A stretch of DNA of 7,281 nucleotides from Pseudomonadota bacterium (GTDB taxonomy: Bacteria > Pseudomonadota > Alphaproteobacteria > Caulobacterales > Aquidulcibacteraceae), in assembly GCA_023461135.1 (NCBI GenBank), contig JAEWNX010000148.1:1-7281 (forward strand), written 5' to 3'. How positions within the stretch are numbered: the stretch's first letter is position 1; each line of letters starts with the position of its first letter. Of this stretch, positions 1 through 6,112 are shown one piece after another. A program made the translations under genes and the position numbers. Under the pieces are notes generated by a model, which was given only the letters and a program-made list of their open reading frames with translations, did not search any database and was not told where the DNA came from.

Positions 1-604
1 CGTGCAGACCGCGCTCGCTGCGGACGGGACCAAGGCGGAAGAGCTCGACTTGGACGGGTTTCTGCGGCTCTGGCGGGCGCTCAATCGCTGCCCGATGTGG
101 ACATCGGCGACGGCGATACGGCGCGACGTCTTGATCGGCGCGGGCATGTTTCCCGCCGGCCGCTGCAAACGCGGCGGAGACAAGGATACCTGGTTGCGGG
201 TCATGACGGAAACGAAGGCGATCGGCTCGAACGTGGTGGGTGCGACATACTACAATGACATAGCCGACCAAGTGACCCGACGTGTCTCCGTCAATCAAAG
301 GCATTGCTTGTGCGAGACCCTGATGCCCATGATCGCGGCAAGCACGGGTGAACGCCGGCGCCTCCTCAAATGGGTTTTCAACTCCGAAATTCAGAAGTAC
401 GCGCGCTGGATGTTCGGACAGCAACGAATAGCGCCGGAAGTCTATCGCGGCTTCTATGTGCGCGAGGACCCGGCGCTGTACCTTTCCCTATGCGCGATGT
501 CGCTCACGCCGTTGCCGCTGCAGCGCGCGCTGCGGCGTGTGGCCAAGCAGCGCCTCACGCGCAGACGGCTCAGGGCTTCCTCGTCTCCGGCGCCAGCCGA
601 TTGA
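1..604 (+). CDS. Glycosyltransferase family 2, C-terminal part (5' end outside window)
   Basis: This reading frame is already open at the left edge, so the GTG at position 2 is probably an internal codon and the true start lies upstream. The 200 visible residues look like the second half of a GT-A fold, GT2-type glycosyltransferase, which moves a sugar from a nucleotide-sugar donor to a growing glycan at the inner face of the cytoplasmic membrane. Around residues 33-50 there is the usual acceptor-side stretch (WTSATAIRRDVLIGAGMFP). It is followed by RGGDKDTWLR (57-66), which matches the GT2 'ED-x-x-W-L-R' motif, with D60 in the place of the catalytic base and G59 where Glu is most common. The nucleotide-sugar binding half, including the DxD motif, is not in the window. 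The C-terminus is basic and Arg-rich (about 177-191), suggesting contact with the membrane surface. The last 35 nt overlap the 3' end of the convergent acetyltransferase gene. Donor and acceptor sugars cannot be told. Confidence 0.8.
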   Translation, partial: VQTALAADGTKAEELDLDGFLRLWRALNRCPMWTSATAIRRDVLIGAGMFPAGRCKRGGDKDTWLRVMTETKAIGSNVVGATYYNDIADQVTRRVSVNQRHCLCETLMPMIAASTGERRRLLKWVFNSEIQKYARWMFGQQRIAPEVYRGFYVREDPALYLSLCAMSLTPLPLQRALRRVAKQRLTRRRLRASSSPAPAD

Positions 605-1235
605 CGTAGCCAGCCGAGCCCTCAAGCGAGATGAGCTTAGCCGGGATGCCGCCGACAACGCCTTTAGGCGGCACGTCCTTGGTGACGACAGCGTTCGCGC
701 CAACCACCGCGTCGTCGCCGATCAGGACATGGCCGATCACCTTGCACCCGGCAGCCAGGAAGACGCGGTCGCCCAGGATTGGCGAGCCCGCGTTGGCGCC
801 GCGATTGGATTGGCCGAGCATGGCGCCGTGCGTGATGTTGCAATTGGCGCCAATGACGGCGTCCCCGTTGATCATCACGCCGCCGAAGCGGTTGATGAAC
901 AGGCCGGGCCCAACAACCGTGTATTCCGGGATCGCGATGCCGTACTTGTAGCGGCAGCGCATCAGCATCCATTTTGTGAAGACGTACAGGGGAAAAGCCC
1001 AACCGCGCTTCAGCCTGAAGTAGCCGCAGGCGCGCATCCACACCGTGTACTTGTAGCCGGGCGTGAACAGAAAATGGCGCCAGAACGCCTTCGCGGCGAC
1101 CTGGCCCGCGTAGCGATAAAGATCGGCGGATAAGAGCCATTTCAATTCGCGGAATGAGCGCGCGCAGCCCGCCGTGTGCGGACGCGCCATCTCGCGCGGC
1201 GCGACGTCCTCCACGTAGAGCGCTTCGTCCGTCAT
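570..1235 (-). CDS. WcaB/CysE-like hexapeptide-repeat O-acetyltransferase
   Basis: A 221-residue protein whose C-terminal half (about 103-200) is a left-handed beta-helix of hexapeptide repeats (for example VVGPGLFI, AVIGANCNI, HVLIGDDAVVGANAVV). It ends in the family signature DVPPKGVVGGIPAKLI (187-202). Proteins like this in polysaccharide loci (WcaB of colanic acid, serine acetyltransferase-like) transfer acetyl from acetyl-CoA to a sugar hydroxyl. H136 in the THGAMLG turn matches the conserved His of the RHGVTIG turn of WcaB. The His of the earlier DH/HH-x-x-G turn (His158 of E. coli CysE) is Arg here (R116), and the second CysE active-site His aligns with S151. A true serine acetyltransferase is therefore unlikely. 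The ATG at 1235 is well supported: AAGGG lies 7 nt upstream (1243-1247), and an in-frame TGA occurs just before it with no start codon in between. An EcfG-like promoter lies upstream at 1323-1347. The gene converges on the GT2 gene with a 35-nt overlap. Confidence 0.85.
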   Translation of the reverse strand: MTDEALYVEDVAPREMARPHTAGCARSFRELKWLLSADLYRYAGQVAAKAFWRHFLFTPGYKYTVWMRACGYFRLKRGWAFPLYVFTKWMLMRCRYKYGIAIPEYTVVGPGLFINRFGGVMINGDAVIGANCNITHGAMLGQSNRGANAGSPILGDRVFLAAGCKVIGHVLIGDDAVVGANAVVTKDVPPKGVVGGIPAKLISLEGSAGYVNRLAPETRKP

Positions 1236-1287
1236 CGCACCACCCTTAGCAGCGACGCTTCAGCGCCGCCTGCAACCGATCCACGCC

Positions 1288-1300
1288 GGTTACGTTAACC
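1288..1300. promoter_or_regulatory. Inverted repeat GGTTA-CGT-TAACC in the divergent gap
   Basis: A perfect 5-bp inverted repeat with a 3-bp spacer lies between the divergent acetyltransferase and GT4 genes. If the EcfG-like site at 1323-1347 is the acetyltransferase promoter, this repeat falls in its 5' leader, about 50 nt before the start codon. It could be a small operator or a weak RNA hairpin. The overlapping TTAACCAA (1295-1302) is one base from the TTAACCAT half-site associated with the cell-cycle regulator CtrA, but the second TTAA at the right spacing is missing. The function is only suggested. Confidence 0.25.
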
Positions 1301-1322
1301 AACGAAGTCGCGCATGCCGTTC

Positions 1323-1347
1323 AACGCCGCGTTTCGCCGGGCGTTCC
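1323..1347 (-). promoter_or_regulatory. EcfG-type (general stress sigma factor) promoter for the acetyltransferase gene
   Basis: On the minus strand GGAAC (1347-1343) is followed after exactly 16 nt by CGTT (1326-1323). This is an exact match to the alphaproteobacterial EcfG promoter consensus GGAAC-N16/17-CGTT. The orientation drives the acetyltransferase gene, whose ATG is at 1235. A start of transcription near 1316 would give a leader of about 80 nt. The site lies in non-coding DNA. No comparable site was found for the divergent GT4 gene on the plus strand. Confidence 0.6.
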
Positions 1348-1383
1348 AGCGGTCTGCGCGACGCATCGCATGATGGAGTTCCG

Positions 1384-2580
1384 ATGCGGATTTGCGTGAT
1401 TGGCTTGCGTGGCATTCCCGACGTGATGGGCGGCATCGAAACGCATTGCCAGAACCTCTATCCGCGTCTTGCGCGCTTGGACGAAGACCTTGAAATCACG
1501 GTCATGGGCCGCAGCGGATACGCCCAGACCGGCGACTATGACGGCGTGCGGGTGCAGACTCTGTGGGCGCCGCGCCGCAAGGGGCTTGAGACATTCGTGC
1601 ACACGCCGTTTGCGTTGCTTTATGCGCGCCTTTTTCTGCATCCGCACGTCGTGCATCTGCACGGCGTGGGACCCGGCCTGTTCGCGCCGCTGTCGCGTCT
1701 GCTTGGCTTTCGTACGGTGGCGACGCATCACGCCGCTGACTACGAGCGGCCGAAATGGGGCCCTGTCGGCCGCCGCGTGCTGCTCGCCGGTGAACGATTG
1801 CTGGCCGGGTTCGCGGACCAGATCGTCTGTGTGAACGACACCATCACGCGCTCCTTGCGCAGCCGCTATCCTCGCACCCGCGCGCGGGCGCAGACCATCC
1901 GCAACGGCGCGCCGCCGCGCCCGTTCACGCGCAGCGCCGATAGTGATGTTTTCGAGCGATTCCGGCTCAAACCCGGTGGATACATACTCGCTGTCGGCCG
2001 CCTTGAGCCGACCAAGGGCTTCCACGACCTGATCGACGCCTTCAAGCGCGCGCGTCCGAAAGGCAAGAAGCTGGTGATCGTCGGGGGAGCGCTCGGCGAC
2101 GACGCCTATGGTCACACGCTGCTGCGTCAGCGGAGCAAGGATATTGTGTTCACCGGCTTCCAGAAGGCCGCGACTCTGCGCTTGCTCTACGAAAATGCCG
2201 CACTCTTTGTACTGCCCTCGTCCCTAGAGGGCTCGCCGCTAGTCGCCTTTGAAGCATTGGCCGCCGGCGCGCCGGTGGCGCTAAGCGATGCAGCGGCCAA
2301 CCTGGAGATCGGTCTTGAACCGCAGCTCTATTTTCCCGTCGGCGATGTCGATGCGCTTACGGCGCTCCTGGCGCGAGAGGACTACAGCGCTTCGCGATCG
2401 CAGCGCGCCAGCGCGATCCTGCGCGAGAACGATTGGGACGAGATTGCGCGCAAGCACCTCATCGTCTTCCGCAAAGCCGCGCTTGCACGCCCCCGCAACG
2501 TCAAGGCGCCGGTCAGTGCGCCGCAGCATGTGGCCCAGGCGCCGCGAGCCGAGAGATCGTCTGCCAATAGCGTTCAATAA
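1384..2580 (+). CDS. GT4-family glycosyltransferase, DUF1972-like N-terminus
   Basis: A 398-residue GT-B fold glycosyltransferase. The N-terminus (MRICVIGLRGIPDVMGGIET, residues 1-20) carries the RGIP-x-x-x-GG-x-ET pattern seen in DUF1972-type GT4 enzymes, a group that includes rhamnosyltransferases of capsule and EPS loci. The C-terminal Rossmann half shows GRLEPTKGFHDLIDAF (205-220), with the donor-phosphate-binding Arg and Lys, and the EX7E motif at E282/E290 (LEGSPLVAFE). There is no signal peptide or membrane span, so it should act in the cytoplasm on a lipid-linked acceptor. The ATG at 1384 has GGAG 5 nt upstream (1375-1378). The last 22 codons overlap the convergent GT4 gene. The tail after about residue 350 is rich in Ala, Pro, Ser and Arg, lies outside the recognisable fold, and may be a late extension. 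Its sugar specificity is unknown. It is divergent from the acetyltransferase gene; I see no convincing promoter of its own. Confidence 0.88.
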   Translation: MRICVIGLRGIPDVMGGIETHCQNLYPRLARLDEDLEITVMGRSGYAQTGDYDGVRVQTLWAPRRKGLETFVHTPFALLYARLFLHPHVVHLHGVGPGLFAPLSRLLGFRTVATHHAADYERPKWGPVGRRVLLAGERLLAGFADQIVCVNDTITRSLRSRYPRTRARAQTIRNGAPPRPFTRSADSDVFERFRLKPGGYILAVGRLEPTKGFHDLIDAFKRARPKGKKLVIVGGALGDDAYGHTLLRQRSKDIVFTGFQKAATLRLLYENAALFVLPSSLEGSPLVAFEALAAGAPVALSDAAANLEIGLEPQLYFPVGDVDALTALLAREDYSASRSQRASAILRENDWDEIARKHLIVFRKAALARPRNVKAPVSAPQHVAQAPRAERSSANSVQ

Positions 2581-3685
2581 CGCCGTCCGGCTCGTACGCG
2601 GCGACACGTTCGGCGGCGCGGCGGCTATAACGCGCGCGCTGCTCCGGCTGGGCCAGGAAACGCAGAGCCGCGGCGCAGGCGTTAGCATCGCCCACTCTGG
2701 TTAGAATTCCGTACCTCGCGGCATCCATCGCGGACACCTGGAGGCAAGGGTCGTCCGCGAGAATCTCCGCAGGTCCGGCGCGGCAATTGGTCGAAATGCA
2801 CGGGACGCCCAGCGCCATCGCCTCCGCGAGCGCGTTGGGAAAGCCTTCGGCGTTCGATGTGGATAAGAACATGTCGGCCCGCGCGACGATCGCGAACGGA
2901 TTGTCGGAGAAGCCCACGAAGTGCACGCGGTCAGCGATCCCCAGCGCTTCGGCGCGGGCCTGAAGCGATTCACGATCCGGGCCGTCGCCGAGGATCACGA
3001 GGTGATGCGGCAGACCGCTCCGACGAAGAGCCTCCAACTGAAGGCCGACGTTCTTATTCGCGATCAGGCGATTGACGCTGACGATGAAGGCCTGCGGCAG
3101 TGATCTCTCCGGATCTTGTGCGCCAAGTGCGCGGATGCGGGCGACGTCCACGGGATTGGGGATGACGTCGATCCGTTCCGCCGCCACGCCGCAATGCTCG
3201 ATCAGACCGAGCCGCACGCCTTCCGAGACCGCCAGCACGGCGTCGGCCCGGCGATAGAGTTCCCGCGTGACAGCGCGCTTGAGTTGCCCGCCGGGCCCTT
3301 CGCCAAAATGGTCCGCTGTCGCCACGCGTTCGCTGATTACGGTCCGATACCCGCACCAGCGGCCGGCGATGACATTGGCGCAATTGGCGCGGTTCAGGAA
3401 ACTGACAGCAGCGTGCGGCTTGAACCGGCGCATCTCCGCGGCAAGCTTGCCCACGCTGGCCGCCATCCTTCGGTCCGCATCAAGCGTGCGCATTGGCACG
3501 AAATCCGGCGGCGTATAAGCATGCGGCTCGTCGTCCAGCAGGACGATCTCGCTCTCGCATTCGCGCAGGCGGTCTTCGAAGCCTTCGATCAACCGGCAGA
3601 AGACGCGTTCAGCGCCGCCGCCCGCCAGTGAGTTGATGATGAAGGCGATGCGCGGCCGCGCGCCGGGCGGCGCCTCAATACGCAC
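2513..3685 (-). CDS. GT4-family glycosyltransferase
   Basis: A 390-residue GT-B glycosyltransferase, probably adding a sugar to the lipid-linked intermediate made by the sugar transferase encoded just upstream. The N-terminal domain has the loop SLAGGGAERV (19-28). The C-terminal domain has SVNRLIANKN (203-212) with the phosphate-binding R206/K211, the ILGDGPDRESL stretch (231-241), and the EX7E motif at E280/E288 (AEGFPNALAE). No membrane segment is visible. The start is taken as GTG at 3685, which overlaps the end of the sugar transferase gene by 11 nt. No Shine-Dalgarno sequence is clear, so translational coupling is likely. The next in-frame Met (residue 65) would remove the conserved GGGAER loop. 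Its 3' end overlaps the convergent GT4 gene by 68 nt. Donor sugar is not predictable from sequence alone. Confidence 0.88.
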   Translation of the reverse strand: MRIEAPPGARPRIAFIINSLAGGGAERVFCRLIEGFEDRLRECESEIVLLDDEPHAYTPPDFVPMRTLDADRRMAASVGKLAAEMRRFKPHAAVSFLNRANCANVIAGRWCGYRTVISERVATADHFGEGPGGQLKRAVTRELYRRADAVLAVSEGVRLGLIEHCGVAAERIDVIPNPVDVARIRALGAQDPERSLPQAFIVSVNRLIANKNVGLQLEALRRSGLPHHLVILGDGPDRESLQARAEALGIADRVHFVGFSDNPFAIVARADMFLSTSNAEGFPNALAEAMALGVPCISTNCRAGPAEILADDPCLQVSAMDAARYGILTRVGDANACAAALRFLAQPEQRARYSRRAAERVAAYEPDGVIERYWQTISRLAAPGPHAAAH

Positions 3686-4424
3686 GGCGCCAAGCGATGG
3701 GCGCGGTGTGCTGGTCCGACTTCAGACGCAGCAGCAGGAGCACCGTCTTGAAGATAATACGGAGGTCGAGCCAGATCGACCATGTGTCGACGTACTCGGC
3801 GTCGTAGCCGGTGCGGGCGCGTACGCTGGCGGCGTCTGCGGCCAGACCACGGCAACCGGAGACTTGCGCAAGGCCCGTGAGGCCCGGGCGGGCGCGGCGA
3901 CGGTGCGGATAACGCGGATCGATGCGGCCAAACAGATCGTCATGCGCCACCGCGTGCGGGCGCGGGCCAACGAGCGACATCTCGCCCCGCAGCACGTTGA
4001 TGAGCTGCGGCAGCTCGTCGATGCAGAGTTCGCGGAGCATGGCGCCGAGACGCGTAAGGCGAGGGTCGTTTTGTACAGCCTGGTACACGACGCGGCCGTC
4101 ATCGACGGTGCGCATAGTGCGGAATTTGTAGATCAAGAACGGACGCCCGAACACGCCGCCCCGCCGCTGTAAGAAGAGCGCGGGGCCAGGCGACCCCAGC
4201 ACGATCGCGAGCGCCACCACCAGCAGAAACGGCGAGAGAACGATCAGCGCGGCGCTGGCGACGACGATGTCGAACGCGCGCTTCAACCCGCCGCCGACCG
4301 GGCGCAGACGGCGTATTTTCAGCTTCCTCGGCGGATGGAGCGCGTGCAACGGGGGCGGCGCGCTCGCTCCTGCTTCATCAAGGATTGGGTCCGAACTACA
4401 TCCATCCAGCATCGCGCGCAGCAC
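3675..4424 (-). CDS. Initiating polyprenyl-phosphate sugar-1-phosphate transferase (bacterial sugar transferase family)
   Basis: A 249-residue enzyme expected to load the first sugar-1-phosphate from a UDP-sugar onto undecaprenyl phosphate, the committed step of polysaccharide repeat-unit synthesis. After a hydrophilic Pro/Arg-rich N-terminus (1-46) comes KRAFD (48-52) and one hydrophobic segment (about 52-76), the membrane hairpin of the family. The catalytic core follows: YKFRTM (99-104), the CIDELPQLINVLRGEMSLVGPRP block (134-156) with the catalytic Asp-Glu pair D136/E137, PGLTGLAQVSG (180-190), and a C-terminal YDAEYVDTWSIWLDLRIIFKT stretch. It is the short form, without the multi-span N-terminal domain of WbaP/WcaJ enzymes. 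The start is uncertain: GTG at 4424 or ATG at 4412, neither with a strong ribosome site; an in-frame TGA at 4476-4478 blocks longer forms. An EcfG-like promoter lies directly upstream. It overlaps the following GT4 gene by 11 nt, so the two form an operon. Confidence 0.92.
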   Translation of the reverse strand: MLRAMLDGCSSDPILDEAGASAPPPLHALHPPRKLKIRRLRPVGGGLKRAFDIVVASAALIVLSPFLLVVALAIVLGSPGPALFLQRRGGVFGRPFLIYKFRTMRTVDDGRVVYQAVQNDPRLTRLGAMLRELCIDELPQLINVLRGEMSLVGPRPHAVAHDDLFGRIDPRYPHRRRARPGLTGLAQVSGCRGLAADAASVRARTGYDAEYVDTWSIWLDLRIIFKTVLLLLRLKSDQHTAPIAWRRAY

Positions 4425-4447
4425 TCTTTTGTTGGGGTCGCCAATCC

Positions 4448-4473
4448 AACGTCCCGATCTTGCGGACTGTTCC
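4448..4473 (-). promoter_or_regulatory. EcfG-type (general stress sigma factor) promoter for the sugar transferase operon
   Basis: On the minus strand GGAAC (4473-4469) is followed after exactly 17 nt by CGTT (4451-4448), an exact match to the alphaproteobacterial EcfG consensus GGAAC-N16/17-CGTT. Transcription would begin near 4441, leaving a short leader of about 17 nt to the GTG at 4424 or 29 nt to the ATG at 4412. The site sits in the 192-nt gap between the end of the kinase gene and the start of the sugar transferase gene. It would give the polysaccharide pair a promoter independent of the upstream signalling genes. Confidence 0.65.
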
Positions 4474-4616
4474 TCTCAATACCGCCCCAGGAGCACCCGC
4501 GACGCCGGCGCCAGCGCGCTTGAGATAGGAGGGCCAGTTTGGCTCCTCAACGGCCGAGAGAGATCATGACGAAATCCGCGCGCGCCTGGAGCAGAACAAT
4601 GGCAGCGCAGGGAGGC

Positions 4617-6110
4617 CTAGACGGACGCGCTGTTCACCAGGCGCGGCGACAGCACGCGCGTCAGAGCTGCCGCGAGGTCGTCGCGCTCCACAGGCTTTGT
4701 GAGCACCGGCGCGTTTGAAAAGCGCGCATCGATGGCGCCGGCGTGGTAGCCCGTGACGAAGATGATTGGCACGCCGCGCCTATCCAATTCCGATGCGAGT
4801 TCGTACACGTACTCCCCGCCGATATTCACATCGAGCAGCGCAACATCGACCCGGGAGGACAAGGCGCTGGTGGCTTCACTGGCCGTCGCGAACGGCCCGA
4901 CCACCGACGCGTCGAGTTCTCTCAGACTGCGGCTGGTCATCATCGCGATCAGGGGCTCATCTTCCACGACGAGTATGCTGCGATTACGGATGCGGGTGAG
5001 TTCGATGTCCGGCCGCTCCTCGCCGGCCACGCCGTCCTCCTTCTCCCGCAACGTGAAATGGCTGATCGGCAAGCTAAGCGTGCAATGCAGACCGGACGGC
5101 GTCCATTCCTTTTGCACATCGCCGCCGAGCTGGCTCTTAATGCTTGCTTCGATGACCTTGGATCCGAATCCCTTCTTCGAGGGCCGTGAGACCTCGTGTC
5201 CGCACGCCTCGATCCATTCAATACACAACTGATCGTTCACAGGCCGCCAGTTGACCGAGAGCCGGCCGCCGGGATTTGAGAGCGCCCCGTACTTGGCCGC
5301 GTTGGTGGCGAGTTCATGCACCGCCAACGCCAAGTTCTGCGCCACGGTTGGAGCGATCGAGACCGGTTGGCCGGAAACGCTGATGCCGTCTTCCTGCGCA
5401 TAGGGCGCGAGTTCATCGTTCACGAGGTTCAGAAGATCGGCGCCGCGCCAGCGGGATTCGGACAGGAGGTTGTGCGCCATGGCCATCGCTCGGATGCGGC
5501 CCTTGATGGCCTCGGCGAACTTGGCGCTGTCGTCGGGCGGGGTCAGCGCGACGATCGACTGGATCACGGCAAGAGCGTTGCGGGCGCGGTGATCCACTTC
5601 GCGCGCGAGCAGCTCCTGGCGCGCAATCGCCGTTTCCAATTGCGCCGTGCGCTTGGCTACGCGGCGCTCGAGCTGGTCGTTCATGCGCGCGAGCGCACGC
5701 GTCTTGATGTAAAGGTCGACGAAGACCCTGACCTTGGCCCGCAGCACGCCCGGCACGACCGGCACCGGCACATAATCGACGCCGCCTAGCTCATAGCCTT
5801 TGAGGCTGTCGAGTTCGGTGACGTTGATCGCCGAAATGAAGATGATCGCCGTTTCCTTGAAACGGGGGTGCTCGCGGATCATTTGCGCCAACTCGAAACC
5901 GTCGAGGTCAGGCATCACGACATCCGAGAGGATCACCGCGACGTCGTTCTTCAACAGGAGTTCCAGCGCCTCCTTGGCGGAGCTTGCCTTTAGGAGATTC
6001 TGGCCGAGTTCCTGCAGGATGAGCTCATAGCTCATCAGCTTGCCCGGCTGGTCGTCCACCAGCAGGATATTGACCTTCTCGGTCAGGTCCAAGGCGTTGT
6101 CTTCGTTCAT
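4617..6110 (-). CDS. Receiver - HWE histidine kinase - receiver hybrid protein
   Basis: A 497-residue cytoplasmic signalling protein (numbering from the ATG at 6110). Receiver 1 (about 13-125) has the acidic pair D19/D20 and phosphoacceptor D63, but Val (V116) replaces the usual Lys of the KP motif. A predicted coiled coil (about 135-170) leads to the kinase. The H-box EVDHRARNALAVIQS has H174. The N-box HELATNAAKYG (265-275) has N270. The WIE motif (W299/E301) and a GFGSKVIE glycine loop mark the HWE/HisKA_2 family. Receiver 2 (about 378-490) is complete: E383/D384, phosphoacceptor D427, T453 and K472. No sensor or membrane segment is present, so input probably arrives by phosphorylation of receiver 1 or by protein contact. 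The ATG is preferred because it overlaps the upstream stop (TGATG); an in-frame GTG at 6125 would add five residues. The gene forms an operon with the upstream multi-receiver gene. HWE kinases often feed PhyR in the general stress response, which is a possible but unproven role here. Confidence 0.9.
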   Translation of the reverse strand: MNEDNALDLTEKVNILLVDDQPGKLMSYELILQELGQNLLKASSAKEALELLLKNDVAVILSDVVMPDLDGFELAQMIREHPRFKETAIIFISAINVTELDSLKGYELGGVDYVPVPVVPGVLRAKVRVFVDLYIKTRALARMNDQLERRVAKRTAQLETAIARQELLAREVDHRARNALAVIQSIVALTPPDDSAKFAEAIKGRIRAMAMAHNLLSESRWRGADLLNLVNDELAPYAQEDGISVSGQPVSIAPTVAQNLALAVHELATNAAKYGALSNPGGRLSVNWRPVNDQLCIEWIEACGHEVSRPSKKGFGSKVIEASIKSQLGGDVQKEWTPSGLHCTLSLPISHFTLREKEDGVAGEERPDIELTRIRNRSILVVEDEPLIAMMTSRSLRELDASVVGPFATASEATSALSSRVDVALLDVNIGGEYVYELASELDRRGVPIIFVTGYHAGAIDARFSNAPVLTKPVERDDLAAALTRVLSPRLVNSASV

Positions 6111-6112
6111 CA
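6108..6112 (-). other. TGATG stop/start overlap coupling the two signalling genes
   Basis: The TGA stop of the triple-receiver gene (6112-6110) shares its A with the ATG of the HWE kinase gene (6110-6108). No Shine-Dalgarno sequence is visible just upstream, so re-initiation by the terminating ribosome is the likely mode of translation. This implies co-expression of the two proteins and decides the start codon over the GTG at 6125. Confidence 0.7.

Noticed and set aside
843..854. Perfect 12-bp palindrome ATTGGCGCCAAT
   Set aside because: It lies in the beta-helix coding region and encodes the I-G-A-N hexapeptide turn; the symmetry follows from the codons, with no other sign of an operator.
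456..1133. A 225-codon open frame on the plus strand, antisense to the acetyltransferase
   Set aside because: Composition is Ala/Arg/Asp-rich without a recognisable domain, while the opposite strand encodes a clear hexapeptide-repeat enzyme with a good ribosome site. It is a shadow frame of GC-rich coding DNA.
1321..2115. A 264-codon open frame on the minus strand, antisense to the plus-strand GT4 gene
   Set aside because: The plus-strand frame has RGIP, GRLEP and EX7E motifs; the antisense frame shows no motif.
3373..3392. Short tandem repeat of ATTGGCGC
   Set aside because: Two copies only, inside the GT4 coding sequence; explained by the encoded residues.
3633..4172. A 179-codon open frame on the plus strand, antisense to the sugar transferase
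   Set aside because: The minus strand carries the full DELPQ/GPRP sugar transferase signature; the plus frame has none and starts inside another gene.
4522..4550. Possible sigma70-like promoter TTGAGG-N17-TATCTC (minus strand) in the gap before the sugar transferase
   Set aside because: Only the -35 is fair and the -10 matches poorly (3 of 6). The EcfG-type site nearer the gene fits exactly, so I do not list this one.
5940..5964. Near-EcfG site GGAAC-N16-CGTC on the minus strand
   Set aside because: One base off the consensus, inside the first receiver domain of the kinase gene and with no gene start downstream; a chance match in coding DNA.
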